DNA of 7,707 bases from contig JBDHZF010000116.1 of the NCBI GenBank assembly GCA_039811765.1, positions 1 to 7,707 on the forward strand. The letters run 5' to 3'. Under the pieces are notes generated by a model. It did not search any database. It had not been told where the DNA came from and saw only the letters and a list, made by a program, of their open reading frames with translations. Of the stretch, positions 1 to 5,271 are shown one piece after another (the stretch's first letter is position 1; each line of letters opens with the position of its first letter). The DNA is from JAGQUL01 sp039811765. Its GTDB lineage: Bacteria; Actinomycetota; Thermoleophilia; Gaiellales; SKUG01. A program made the translations under genes and the position numbers.

Positions 1-1053
1 CGACGACGGCGCGCCTTGCACGAGCTGGTCGGCGAGACGCGCGAGACGCGACGCCAGCGGCATCCACGGCTGCAGCGCTTCGAGCTCCTCCGGACCGATC
101 GCGGGCACGTTCACCGCGCTTGTGACCACCCCGCCGCACAATGCCGCCACGACCTGATCGGCGACTTGCGTTCCCGCGCGATCCTGTGCTTCCGCGGTGG
201 ACGCGGCGAGGTGCGGCGTGATCACCACATCGTCGCGCCCGAACAGTGGATGCGCTGGTGGCGGCTCCTGCGGGAACACGTCGAGCGCCGCGCCGCCGAG
301 CGTTCCGGCCTCGAGCGCGCGTTCGATCGCGTCGAGGTCGACGAGCGCGCCGCGCGCGGTGTTCACCAGCAGCGCGCCCGGCTTCATGGTCGCGAGCAGC
401 GCGTCGTCCACCAACCCGCGCGTCTCGTTCGTGAGCGGCATGTGCAAGCTCACGACGTCGGCCTGCGCCACGGCGGCCTCGATCGTCTCGGCGCGCTCCA
501 CGTCGATGCGCGCGAACCGCTCCGCGGGCAGGAACGGGTCGTACCCCACGACGCGCATGCCGAAGGCTCGGGCACGCGACGCCACGAGCTGCCCGATCCG
601 CCCCATGCCGAGCAGCACGATCGTGCGACCGCTCAGCTCCACGCCCTTCAGCTTGGAGCGTTGCCACTCCCCCGCTCGCATCGTCGCGTCGCCACGCGCG
701 ACGTTTCGCGCGAGCGCGAGCAGGATCCCGAACACGTGCTCGGCCACGCTCAACACATTGCTGGTCGGCGCGTTCACCACCACGATGCCGCGGCTCGACG
801 CCGCGTCGAGGTCCACGTTGTCGACGCCGATGCCGGCGCGGCCGATCACGCGCAGGTTCGTGCCTGCGTTGATCAGCTCCGCGGTGAGCTTCGTGGCGCT
901 GCGGATCACGATCGCGTCGAATTCGCCGATGCGGCTCGTGAGCGCGTCGAGGTCCCAGTCGTCGCCGGCAACGTCCACGTCGCAGCGTTCGGCGATCGCG
1001 TCGATGCCGGCCTGCGCGATCTTCTCCGCGATCAGCACTCGAGGCTGCGTCAT
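1..1053 (-). CDS. serA: D-3-phosphoglycerate dehydrogenase (3' part outside window)
   Basis: Oxidises 3-phosphoglycerate to 3-phosphohydroxypyruvate with NAD+, the first step of serine synthesis in the cytosol. The 351 residues visible contain the whole catalytic core. There is an N-terminal substrate-domain half with RAGIGVDNVD (72-81), a Rossmann GMGRIG loop (149-154) followed by the acidic end of the next strand (YD, 170-171), and the D-2-hydroxyacid dehydrogenase catalytic set: Arg234 in NTARG, Glu263 in QEPP and His281 in TPHLAAST. After about residue 315 the sequence continues (AVNVPAI...) as in the long form of the enzyme, which carries an intervening domain and an ACT serine-sensing domain; those would lie beyond the left edge, since about 525 residues are usual. 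The ATG overlaps the stop of the upstream aminotransferase (ATGA), so the two are probably co-translated. No stop codon occurs in the window. Confidence 0.96.
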   Translation of the reverse strand, partial: MTQPRVLIAEKIAQAGIDAIAERCDVDVAGDDWDLDALTSRIGEFDAIVIRSATKLTAELINAGTNLRVIGRAGIGVDNVDLDAASSRGIVVVNAPTSNVLSVAEHVFGILLALARNVARGDATMRAGEWQRSKLKGVELSGRTIVLLGMGRIGQLVASRARAFGMRVVGYDPFLPAERFARIDVERAETIEAAVAQADVVSLHMPLTNETRGLVDDALLATMKPGALLVNTARGALVDLDAIERALEAGTLGGAALDVFPQEPPPAHPLFGRDDVVITPHLAASTAEAQDRAGTQVADQVVAALCGGVVTSAVNVPAIGPEELEALQPWMPLASRLARLADQLVQGAPSS

Positions 1054-2237
1054 GCCGGCACCTCCGCGCTCTCGCCGAGGAAGCTGCGCTGCGCCGCGGC
1101 GACTCCCGCGCCCACCTCCACGTCCATGCCGATCTCAACGACGCCGCGTTCGAGCGCGGCGATCATCAGCACCACGTCCAGCTCGTTCACCCAACCGCAA
1201 TGCCCGAGCCGGAAGATGCGTCCCTTCAGGTCGTCCTGCCCACCGGCGATCGTGACGCCGTACTCCTTGAGCTTCGACGGGATCTTCGTGCCGTCCACGC
1301 CGTCGGGGACCTTCACCGCCGTCAGCGCGACGGAGCTGTCGTCGTCGGGACCGAACAAGTCGAAGCCGAGCGCGTGCACCGCCGCGCGCGTCGCGCGCCC
1401 GAGCCGCACGTGCCGCTGATACACCGCGTCGAGCCCTTCCTCGAACATCAGCCCGAGCGCCACTTTCAGCCCAAGGACGATCGTGAGCGCCGGCGTCACG
1501 GGCGTGGACGCGGGCGACTTGCGATGCGCATCCACGGCCTTCGGCCAATCGAAGTACCAGCGGCCAGCGGTGGTTTCTCGCGCACGCTCGAGCGCGCGTG
1601 GACTGATCGACGCGAACGCCAAGCCGGGCGGCACCATGAGCGCCTTCTGCGATCCAGCGACCACGCTGTCCCATCCCCAGGCGTCGGCTTGCATCGGCGC
1701 CGCGCCGAGCGAGCTGATCGCGTCCAGCACCAGCAGCACGTCGTCGCCGGCCTGCGCCTTGATCGACGCGGCGATCGCCTGCGGGTCGCTCACCGCGCCA
1801 GTGCTCGTCTCCGAGTGCGTGCAGAACGCGACGCGCGCGTTCGGATAGCGCGCCACGAACGCCCCGACCTCGTGCGGGTCGGGCCGCTGGCCACGCTCGG
1901 TCTCGTGCACGCGCACCGTGGCGCCGTATCGCTCGGCCATCTGCGCCCAGCGCATGCCGAACCGTCCGTGCGCGGCAACCACGACCTCGTCGCCCGGGCG
2001 CACCAAGTTCGCCACGGCGCTCTCCATCGCTCCCGACCCGCTCGCCCCAAACGTCGCCACGTCATGCTCGGTGCCGAACACCTGCTTGAGTCCGGCGAGC
2101 ACTTCGCCGAACGCCTCCTGCCACTGCGGCGTGCGGTGGTGGATGATCGGAGCGCTCATCTCGCGCAGAACCTCGTCGGGAACGGGCGTGGGACCAGGCG
2201 TGAACAGGTGCGTCTTGCGCGGGTGCATCGTCGTCAT
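1050..2237 (-). CDS. Class V PLP aminotransferase (alanine/serine-glyoxylate type), probable phosphoserine aminotransferase role
   Basis: A fold-type I PLP enzyme of the alanine-glyoxylate/serine-glyoxylate/serine-pyruvate aminotransferase family, 395 residues, normal family length. Landmarks are the opening LFTPGPTPVPDEV, the PLP-phosphate loop SGSGAMESA (66-74), HSETSTG (141-147), the ring-binding Asp172 in LDAISSLG, and the Schiff-base Lys198 in GSQKALMVPPGLAF. It overlaps serA by four bases. This context suggests that it makes phosphoserine from phosphohydroxypyruvate in place of a classical SerC; that is inference, and a serine-glyoxylate or alanine-glyoxylate role is possible. I chose the ATG at 2237 because a -10 box ends six bases upstream and the family homology starts just after it. 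The reading frame is open up to an ATG at 2312, but those 25 residues look unlike the family. A second ATG at 2228 also fits the protein. Confidence 0.9.
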   Translation of the reverse strand: MTTMHPRKTHLFTPGPTPVPDEVLREMSAPIIHHRTPQWQEAFGEVLAGLKQVFGTEHDVATFGASGSGAMESAVANLVRPGDEVVVAAHGRFGMRWAQMAERYGATVRVHETERGQRPDPHEVGAFVARYPNARVAFCTHSETSTGAVSDPQAIAASIKAQAGDDVLLVLDAISSLGAAPMQADAWGWDSVVAGSQKALMVPPGLAFASISPRALERARETTAGRWYFDWPKAVDAHRKSPASTPVTPALTIVLGLKVALGLMFEEGLDAVYQRHVRLGRATRAAVHALGFDLFGPDDDSSVALTAVKVPDGVDGTKIPSKLKEYGVTIAGGQDDLKGRIFRLGHCGWVNELDVVLMIAALERGVVEIGMDVEVGAGVAAAQRSFLGESAEVPA

Positions 2238-2243
2238 GCGCAC

Positions 2244-2273
2244 ACGGTACCCGAGCACGCCCGATCGCAACAA
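2244..2273 (-). promoter_or_regulatory. Leaderless-type promoter of the aminotransferase-serA operon
   Basis: Reading toward the gene, TTGTTG (2273-2268) is followed by an 18-base spacer and TACCGT (2249-2244), then exactly six bases before the ATG at 2237. This places the transcription start at or within a base of the A of the start codon. No Shine-Dalgarno precedes the ATG, which agrees with a leaderless message, common in Actinobacteria. A TTGCGA (2270-2265) would give a 15-base spacer as an alternative -35. Confidence 0.6.
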
Positions 2274-2374
2274 GGCGAGATCGTGAAACACCGCTTCGCC
2301 TCGTGCCGACACACTGATATCACGGACGCGGTCTTGGACATGGCCGCGCCGATCGGGACACGAAGGGACACACC

Positions 2375-2662
2375 ATGAGCATCTCGCCGATCAATGTCGT
2401 TCGCCCTGCCATCGCTGCGGCGAGCGCCGCCGATTCGAAGCCGACGGCGGAAAAAGCCAGCCTTCCGGACGGCATTCTCGACGGCGCCGTCTACGGCGCG
2501 CTGACCACGGTGCTGCTTGGCCCGCTCGTTTCCGTGAAGGCGCCGAACAAGGCACTCGCGTTCGCGGCCACGCTCGCTGCAAACGTTGCGATCTTCGCTG
2601 GCCTCGACGCTTGCATGACCGACAACGCGCCCGAGGCGCTCGATCAGTACTTGAAGTTCTGA
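2375..2662 (+). CDS. Small hypothetical membrane protein, two hydrophobic segments
   Basis: I do not recognise this 95-residue protein. A polar, alanine-rich N-terminus (1-32) is followed by two hydrophobic stretches, about 34-53 (ILDGAVYGALTTVLLGPLVS) and 59-77, separated by a short KAPNK turn. The C-terminal tail is acidic and ends in YLKF. It could be a two-helix membrane hairpin, although the segments are alanine-rich and only moderately hydrophobic. The start is supported by GAAGGGA (2362-2368), six bases before the ATG. The gene diverges from the aminotransferase across a 137-bp gap, which contains the 8-bp palindrome TGATATCA (2315-2322). Its TGA directly abuts the TGA of gatB on the other strand. 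GC-rich codon use like its neighbours supports real coding; the function is unknown. Confidence 0.7.
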   Translation: MSISPINVVRPAIAAASAADSKPTAEKASLPDGILDGAVYGALTTVLLGPLVSVKAPNKALAFAATLAANVAIFAGLDACMTDNAPEALDQYLKF

Positions 2663-4141
2663 TCAGCGCTCGGCGAGCAGCTCCACGACGAGGTCCTTCG
2701 TGGCGGCGGGATCGGCCTTGCCCTGCATGGCCTTCATCACCTGCCCGACGAAGAACCCAGCGAGCGCTTCCTTGCCGGCCTTGTATTGCTCGACCTGCGT
2801 CGGGTTCGCGTCGAGGAGTTCCTCGATCACGGCCTTGAGCGCGCCGGTGTCGCTCACCTGCGCAAGGCCTTCGCGCTCAACCACCTCGGCGGGGTCGATG
2901 CCCTCGTCGGCGATGCGCACGAGCAGTTCCTTGGCCACCGCGCCGCTGATCGTCTTCTTTGCGACGAGGTCCACGAGCGACGCAAGCTGCGCCGGCTCGA
3001 CGTCCTTGCCGTCCTTCTGCAGCGCCAGCAACTCGCCCATCGTCCAGTTGGCCACGAGCTTCGCGTCCGCCTCGCTCGACGCGCCGACGGCGGCCTCGTA
3101 GAAGTCCGCGGTCGCTTTGTCGATGTTGAGCACTTCGGCGTCATAGGCGCTCAGGCCGTACTGCTCCTCGAAACGGGCCATGCGCGCCATCGGCAGCTCG
3201 TGCATTCCGGCGCGCACCTGCTCCACGTGCTCGCGGCTCACCTCGACCGGCACGAGGTCGGGCTCGGGGAAGTAGCGGTAGTCGTGCGCTGCTTCCTTGC
3301 TGCGCAGCTGACGGATCGTCCCGTTGTTGGGATCGAAATGCATCGTGGCCTGCTCCACGCTCTCGCCACGTTCGAGCAGGTCGATCTGGCGCGCCAGCTC
3401 GGCATGGATGCCGCGCTCGATGAAGCGGAACGAGTTCATGTTCTTGAGTTCGGTCTTCGTGCCGAGCTCGCTGCTGCCGCGCGGGCGAACGCTGATGTTC
3501 GCGTCGCAGCGCAGCGAGCCCTCCTCCATGTTGCAATCGCTCACGCCGAGCGTCTCGATCGTGGTCTTGAGCAGTTGCAGGAAACGCTTCGCTTGGTCGG
3601 GCGTGCGAAGGTCAGGCTCGGTCACGACCTCCACGAGCGGCGTGCCCACCCGGTTGAAGTCCACGAACGAATGCGAGCTGTCGGCGATGCGACCGCTCGA
3701 ACCCGCGTGCACGAGCTTGGCGGCGTCCTCCTCCATGTGCGCGCGCGTGATCCCCACGCGGAAGTGCCCACCTTCGCCGTCTGGCACGTCGAGGTGCCCC
3801 TCGCCGCAGATCGGGTCCTCGTACTGGCTGATCTGGTACGCCTTCGGGCTGTCCGCGTAGAAGTAGTTCTTGCGGCTGAAGGTGGTGCGCTCGGCGATCT
3901 CGCAGTTGAGCGCGAGACCGATCGCGATCGCGAAGTCCACCGCCGTTCGGTTGGGCACCGGCAGCACGCCCGGATGCGCGAGGCACACCGGGCACACGTG
4001 CGTGTTCGGCTCAGCGCCGAACTCGAGCCGGCAGCGGCAGAACATCTTCGTCTTCGTGCTCAGCTGCAGATGGATCTCCAGCCCGATCACGGGCTCCCAG
4101 CGATCCATCAGCGTGCTCGTCGTCTCTGCCTGAAGCGTCAT
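2663..4141 (-). CDS. gatB: Asp/Glu-tRNA(Asn/Gln) amidotransferase subunit B
   Basis: Subunit B of GatCAB, which converts misacylated Glu-tRNA(Gln) and/or Asp-tRNA(Asn) to the amide form. GatB binds the tRNA and phosphorylates the acyl group with ATP, using ammonia from GatA. At 492 residues it is full length. Landmarks are WEPVIGLEIHLQL (15-27), a four-cysteine zinc site (Cys35, Cys37, Cys50, Cys53), SRKNYFYADSPKAYQISQ, the DFNRVGTPLVEVVTEPD segment, the EEGSLRCDANISVRP segment and KTELKNMNSFRF, and then the helical YqeY-like tRNA-binding tail from roughly residue 345, which includes the ANWTMGEL segment. The start at 4141 is set by a perfect AGGAGG five bases upstream; the internal Met12 just before the conserved core has no such site. 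GatA is not adjacent: it ends about 3.4 kb upstream, so gatB seems to have its own promoter. Confidence 0.98.
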   Translation of the reverse strand: MTLQAETTSTLMDRWEPVIGLEIHLQLSTKTKMFCRCRLEFGAEPNTHVCPVCLAHPGVLPVPNRTAVDFAIAIGLALNCEIAERTTFSRKNYFYADSPKAYQISQYEDPICGEGHLDVPDGEGGHFRVGITRAHMEEDAAKLVHAGSSGRIADSSHSFVDFNRVGTPLVEVVTEPDLRTPDQAKRFLQLLKTTIETLGVSDCNMEEGSLRCDANISVRPRGSSELGTKTELKNMNSFRFIERGIHAELARQIDLLERGESVEQATMHFDPNNGTIRQLRSKEAAHDYRYFPEPDLVPVEVSREHVEQVRAGMHELPMARMARFEEQYGLSAYDAEVLNIDKATADFYEAAVGASSEADAKLVANWTMGELLALQKDGKDVEPAQLASLVDLVAKKTISGAVAKELLVRIADEGIDPAEVVEREGLAQVSDTGALKAVIEELLDANPTQVEQYKAGKEALAGFFVGQVMKAMQGKADPAATKDLVVELLAER

Positions 4142-4146
4142 CTCGT

Positions 4147-4152
4147 CCTCCT
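4147..4152 (-). promoter_or_regulatory. Strong Shine-Dalgarno of gatB
   Basis: AGGAGG five bases before the ATG at 4141. It is the only consensus ribosome binding site in the window, and it decides between the two candidate methionines of gatB. Confidence 0.85.
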
Positions 4153-4158
4153 GCGCGC

Positions 4159-4164
4159 AGCCTA
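4159..4164 (-). promoter_or_regulatory. Possible -10 box of gatB
   Basis: TAGGCT fits TANNNT and is identical to the -10 proposed for the secreted protein at 5159-5164. It would start transcription near 4152, leaving a leader of about a dozen bases that begins around the Shine-Dalgarno. I see no convincing -35 at 17-18 bases (the best is TGTTCG), so this is tentative. Confidence 0.3.
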
Positions 4165-4245
4165 TCCGACACGACCTGCAACGAACACGGGGACAGGGCC
4201 CGAAGACCGGGCGGGGAACGAACGAATCAAACCACGGGGGAATCC

Positions 4246-4320
4246 ATGATCAGTACGCGACAGATTGCGATCGGCGCCGGCGTGGTCGGCCTGGGCGTGA
4301 TCGCCGGCGCGAAGAGCTGA
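4246..4320 (+). CDS. Possible 24-residue hydrophobic microprotein
   Basis: An ORF of 24 codons plus TGA: MISTRQIAIGAGVVGLGVIA followed by GAKS. It has a short positively charged start, one glycine-rich hydrophobic stretch of about 14 residues (residues 7-20) and a Lys-Ser end, the shape of a single-pass or membrane-associated peptide. A GGGGGA (4236-4241) lies four bases before the ATG, acceptable as a ribosome binding site. It diverges from gatB by 104 bp and is followed by a strong hairpin (4336-4367). A remnant of a larger protein's signal anchor is an alternative; its N-terminus looks broadly like that of the EF-hand protein at 6593, but only in composition. At this length chance cannot be excluded. 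Confidence 0.4.
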   Translation: MISTRQIAIGAGVVGLGVIAGAKS

Positions 4321-4335
4321 CACGCGACTGGGAAC

Positions 4336-4367
4336 CGCCGCCACGACGTCTGCAACGTCAGGCGGCG
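4336..4367. terminator. GC-rich stem-loop between convergent genes
   Basis: Two nested perfect stems: CGCCGCC (4336-4342) pairs with GGCGGCG (4361-4367), and inside them GACGT (4345-4349) pairs with ACGTC (4355-4359) around a CTGCA loop. It lies just after the micro-ORF on the plus strand and overlaps the TGA of the secreted protein on the minus strand. There is no T-run on either side, so it is a candidate bidirectional, actinobacterial-style terminator rather than a classical intrinsic one. Confidence 0.45.
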
Positions 4368-5152
4368 CGCGCCGCCCAAACCGCTGCGAGCTGGTGGATG
4401 TTGTTGCCGTATGCGCCAGTGAAGGCCGACGCGACGAACGACATGCCGGTCGTGCCGACCTTCCCGCCGTTGGTGTCGATGTACGCTCCTGTGTCGGCCC
4501 GGTAGAACCGGCCTGTGTTGTCGCTGACGCCGGGGTCGAGCATGTTGATGCCGCCGATGCCCTGGCGAGCCACGACGTACAGGCAGATTTGACCCGGTGC
4601 CGCGTCCGGCGCGGCCGCTGTTCCCGGGCATTGCGTGGTCGACGCGCCGCCCTCGAGGACCACGTTGGGCGTCATGCCCGATGGCATGACGTGTCCGCCG
4701 TAGTCGAACGAATCGGCGATGGCGACGGACGTGTCGCCGGCCGTCGCCGCCCAGTTGCTCGTGCGCACGACGCCCGTGAGCAGCGAGCCGCTCGGCAACG
4801 TCCGCTCCCACGCGGCGCTCGTGCTCGTGGACGCGCTCGGGATCGTTCCCGGCGCGAGGTCCGCCGCCGTGACCGAACCGTCCGCGATCTTCGCGCCAGT
4901 GACGGCGCCGCTCGCGAGATCCGCGCCCTTCACGCCAGCATTCTTCAGCTCGGTCGAGGTGATGGTCGACGACTTCAGCTTGATGCCGGCGATCGTGCGG
5001 TTCGTGATCGACGCGCCGTTGATGGTCGCTGCGGCGAACGCACCGCCGCCTGCGAGCAGCGCTCCGATCGCACCACCCGCGACCAGCATCCCGGCCTTCG
5101 ATCGAATTCTGCCCTGAATGCTTGCGCTGCGCGCAGTGTGCCCGTTCGTCAT
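4358..5152 (-). CDS. Secreted protein with five-residue-periodic repeats (Thermoleophilia type)
   Basis: 264 residues, function unknown. A charged N-terminus is followed by a hydrophobic segment (about 22-39) ending AFA|AA, a likely Sec signal peptide cleaved near residue 40. Residues 40-104 form a repeat block: six decapeptides (for example KNAGVKGADL 70-79, ASGAVTGAKI 80-89, ADGSVTAADL 90-99) with Ile, Leu or Val at every fifth position from 44 to 104 without exception. This periodicity resembles pentapeptide-repeat beta-helices. A Ser/Thr linker (105-113) leads to a roughly 150-residue C-terminal domain with LPSG near its start, aromatic and glycine-rich strands, and a CPG...APGQIC pair (Cys175, Cys190) that could form a disulfide. 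Proteins of this build are, as far as I recall, frequent in Solirubrobacterales. A leaderless-type promoter supports the ATG at 5152. An extracellular or surface role is likely. Confidence 0.8.
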   Translation of the reverse strand: MTNGHTARSASIQGRIRSKAGMLVAGGAIGALLAGGGAFAAATINGASITNRTIAGIKLKSSTITSTELKNAGVKGADLASGAVTGAKIADGSVTAADLAPGTIPSASTSTSAAWERTLPSGSLLTGVVRTSNWAATAGDTSVAIADSFDYGGHVMPSGMTPNVVLEGGASTTQCPGTAAAPDAAPGQICLYVVARQGIGGINMLDPGVSDNTGRFYRADTGAYIDTNGGKVGTTGMSFVASAFTGAYGNNIHQLAAVWAARAA

Positions 5153-5158
5153 TCGAGC

Positions 5159-5187
5159 AGCCTACCGGGCCGCCGCGCGATCGTCAT
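5159..5187 (-). promoter_or_regulatory. Leaderless-type promoter of the secreted repeat protein
   Basis: ATGACG (5187-5182), one mismatch from TTGACG, then a 17-base spacer and TAGGCT (5164-5159), then six bases to the ATG at 5152. This is the same geometry as the promoter before the aminotransferase, and again no Shine-Dalgarno is present. The -35 overlaps the left arm of the 39-bp palindrome at 5184-5222, so a protein bound to the palindrome could affect this promoter. Confidence 0.55.
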
Positions 5188-5222
5188 GCTTTTCCGTCCA
5201 ACAGCTGAACGAAAAAGCATGA
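5184..5222. repeat. 39-bp imperfect palindrome
   Basis: The outer arms TCATGCTTTT (5184-5193) and AAAAGCATGA (5213-5222) are perfectly complementary, and pairing continues inward (CGT/ACG, then CA/TG) almost to the centre at 5203. Only three internal pairs deviate, and in minus-strand RNA all three would be G-U wobbles. It sits between the divergent secreted-protein gene and the truncated ATPase gene. It may be an operator, a cruciform site or the edge of a lost element; no T-run follows it, so an intrinsic terminator is unlikely. Confidence 0.75.
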
Positions 5223-5259
5223 TGCCGATCGCCCCACAAGGTCCCCCACTAAAGAGACC

Positions 5260-5271
5260 CTCATGCATGAG
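5260..5271. repeat. 12-bp perfect palindrome over the ATPase start codon
   Basis: CTCATGCATGAG is its own reverse complement and contains the proposed ATG at 5263. Its core TCATGCATGA joins the terminal hexamers TCATGC and GCATGA of the palindrome 38 bases upstream, so the two could share a binding protein. Chance is possible given its length. Confidence 0.4.

Noticed and set aside
16..1419. Long plus-strand open frames opposite serA and the aminotransferase, also at 197-1255 and 1200-2378
   Set aside because: Arg/His/Ala-rich translations with no family features, antisense to clearly conserved genes; typical of high-GC DNA.
2238..2312. Upstream ATG at 2312 for the aminotransferase
   Set aside because: The extra 25 residues lack family similarity, and the promoter elements at 2244-2273 would lie inside the coding region.
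2786..4249. 487-codon plus-strand open frame opposite gatB
   Set aside because: Antisense shadow of a fully conserved gene; the protein is low-complexity in composition.
4246..4320. Micro-ORF as gatC
   Set aside because: GatC is about 95-100 residues and soluble; this peptide is 24 residues, hydrophobic, and on the opposite strand to gatA/gatB.
5184..5222. Palindrome as an intrinsic terminator or as terminal repeats of an insertion sequence
   Set aside because: No T-run follows on either strand, no gene reads into it from either side, and no transposase or target duplication is visible.
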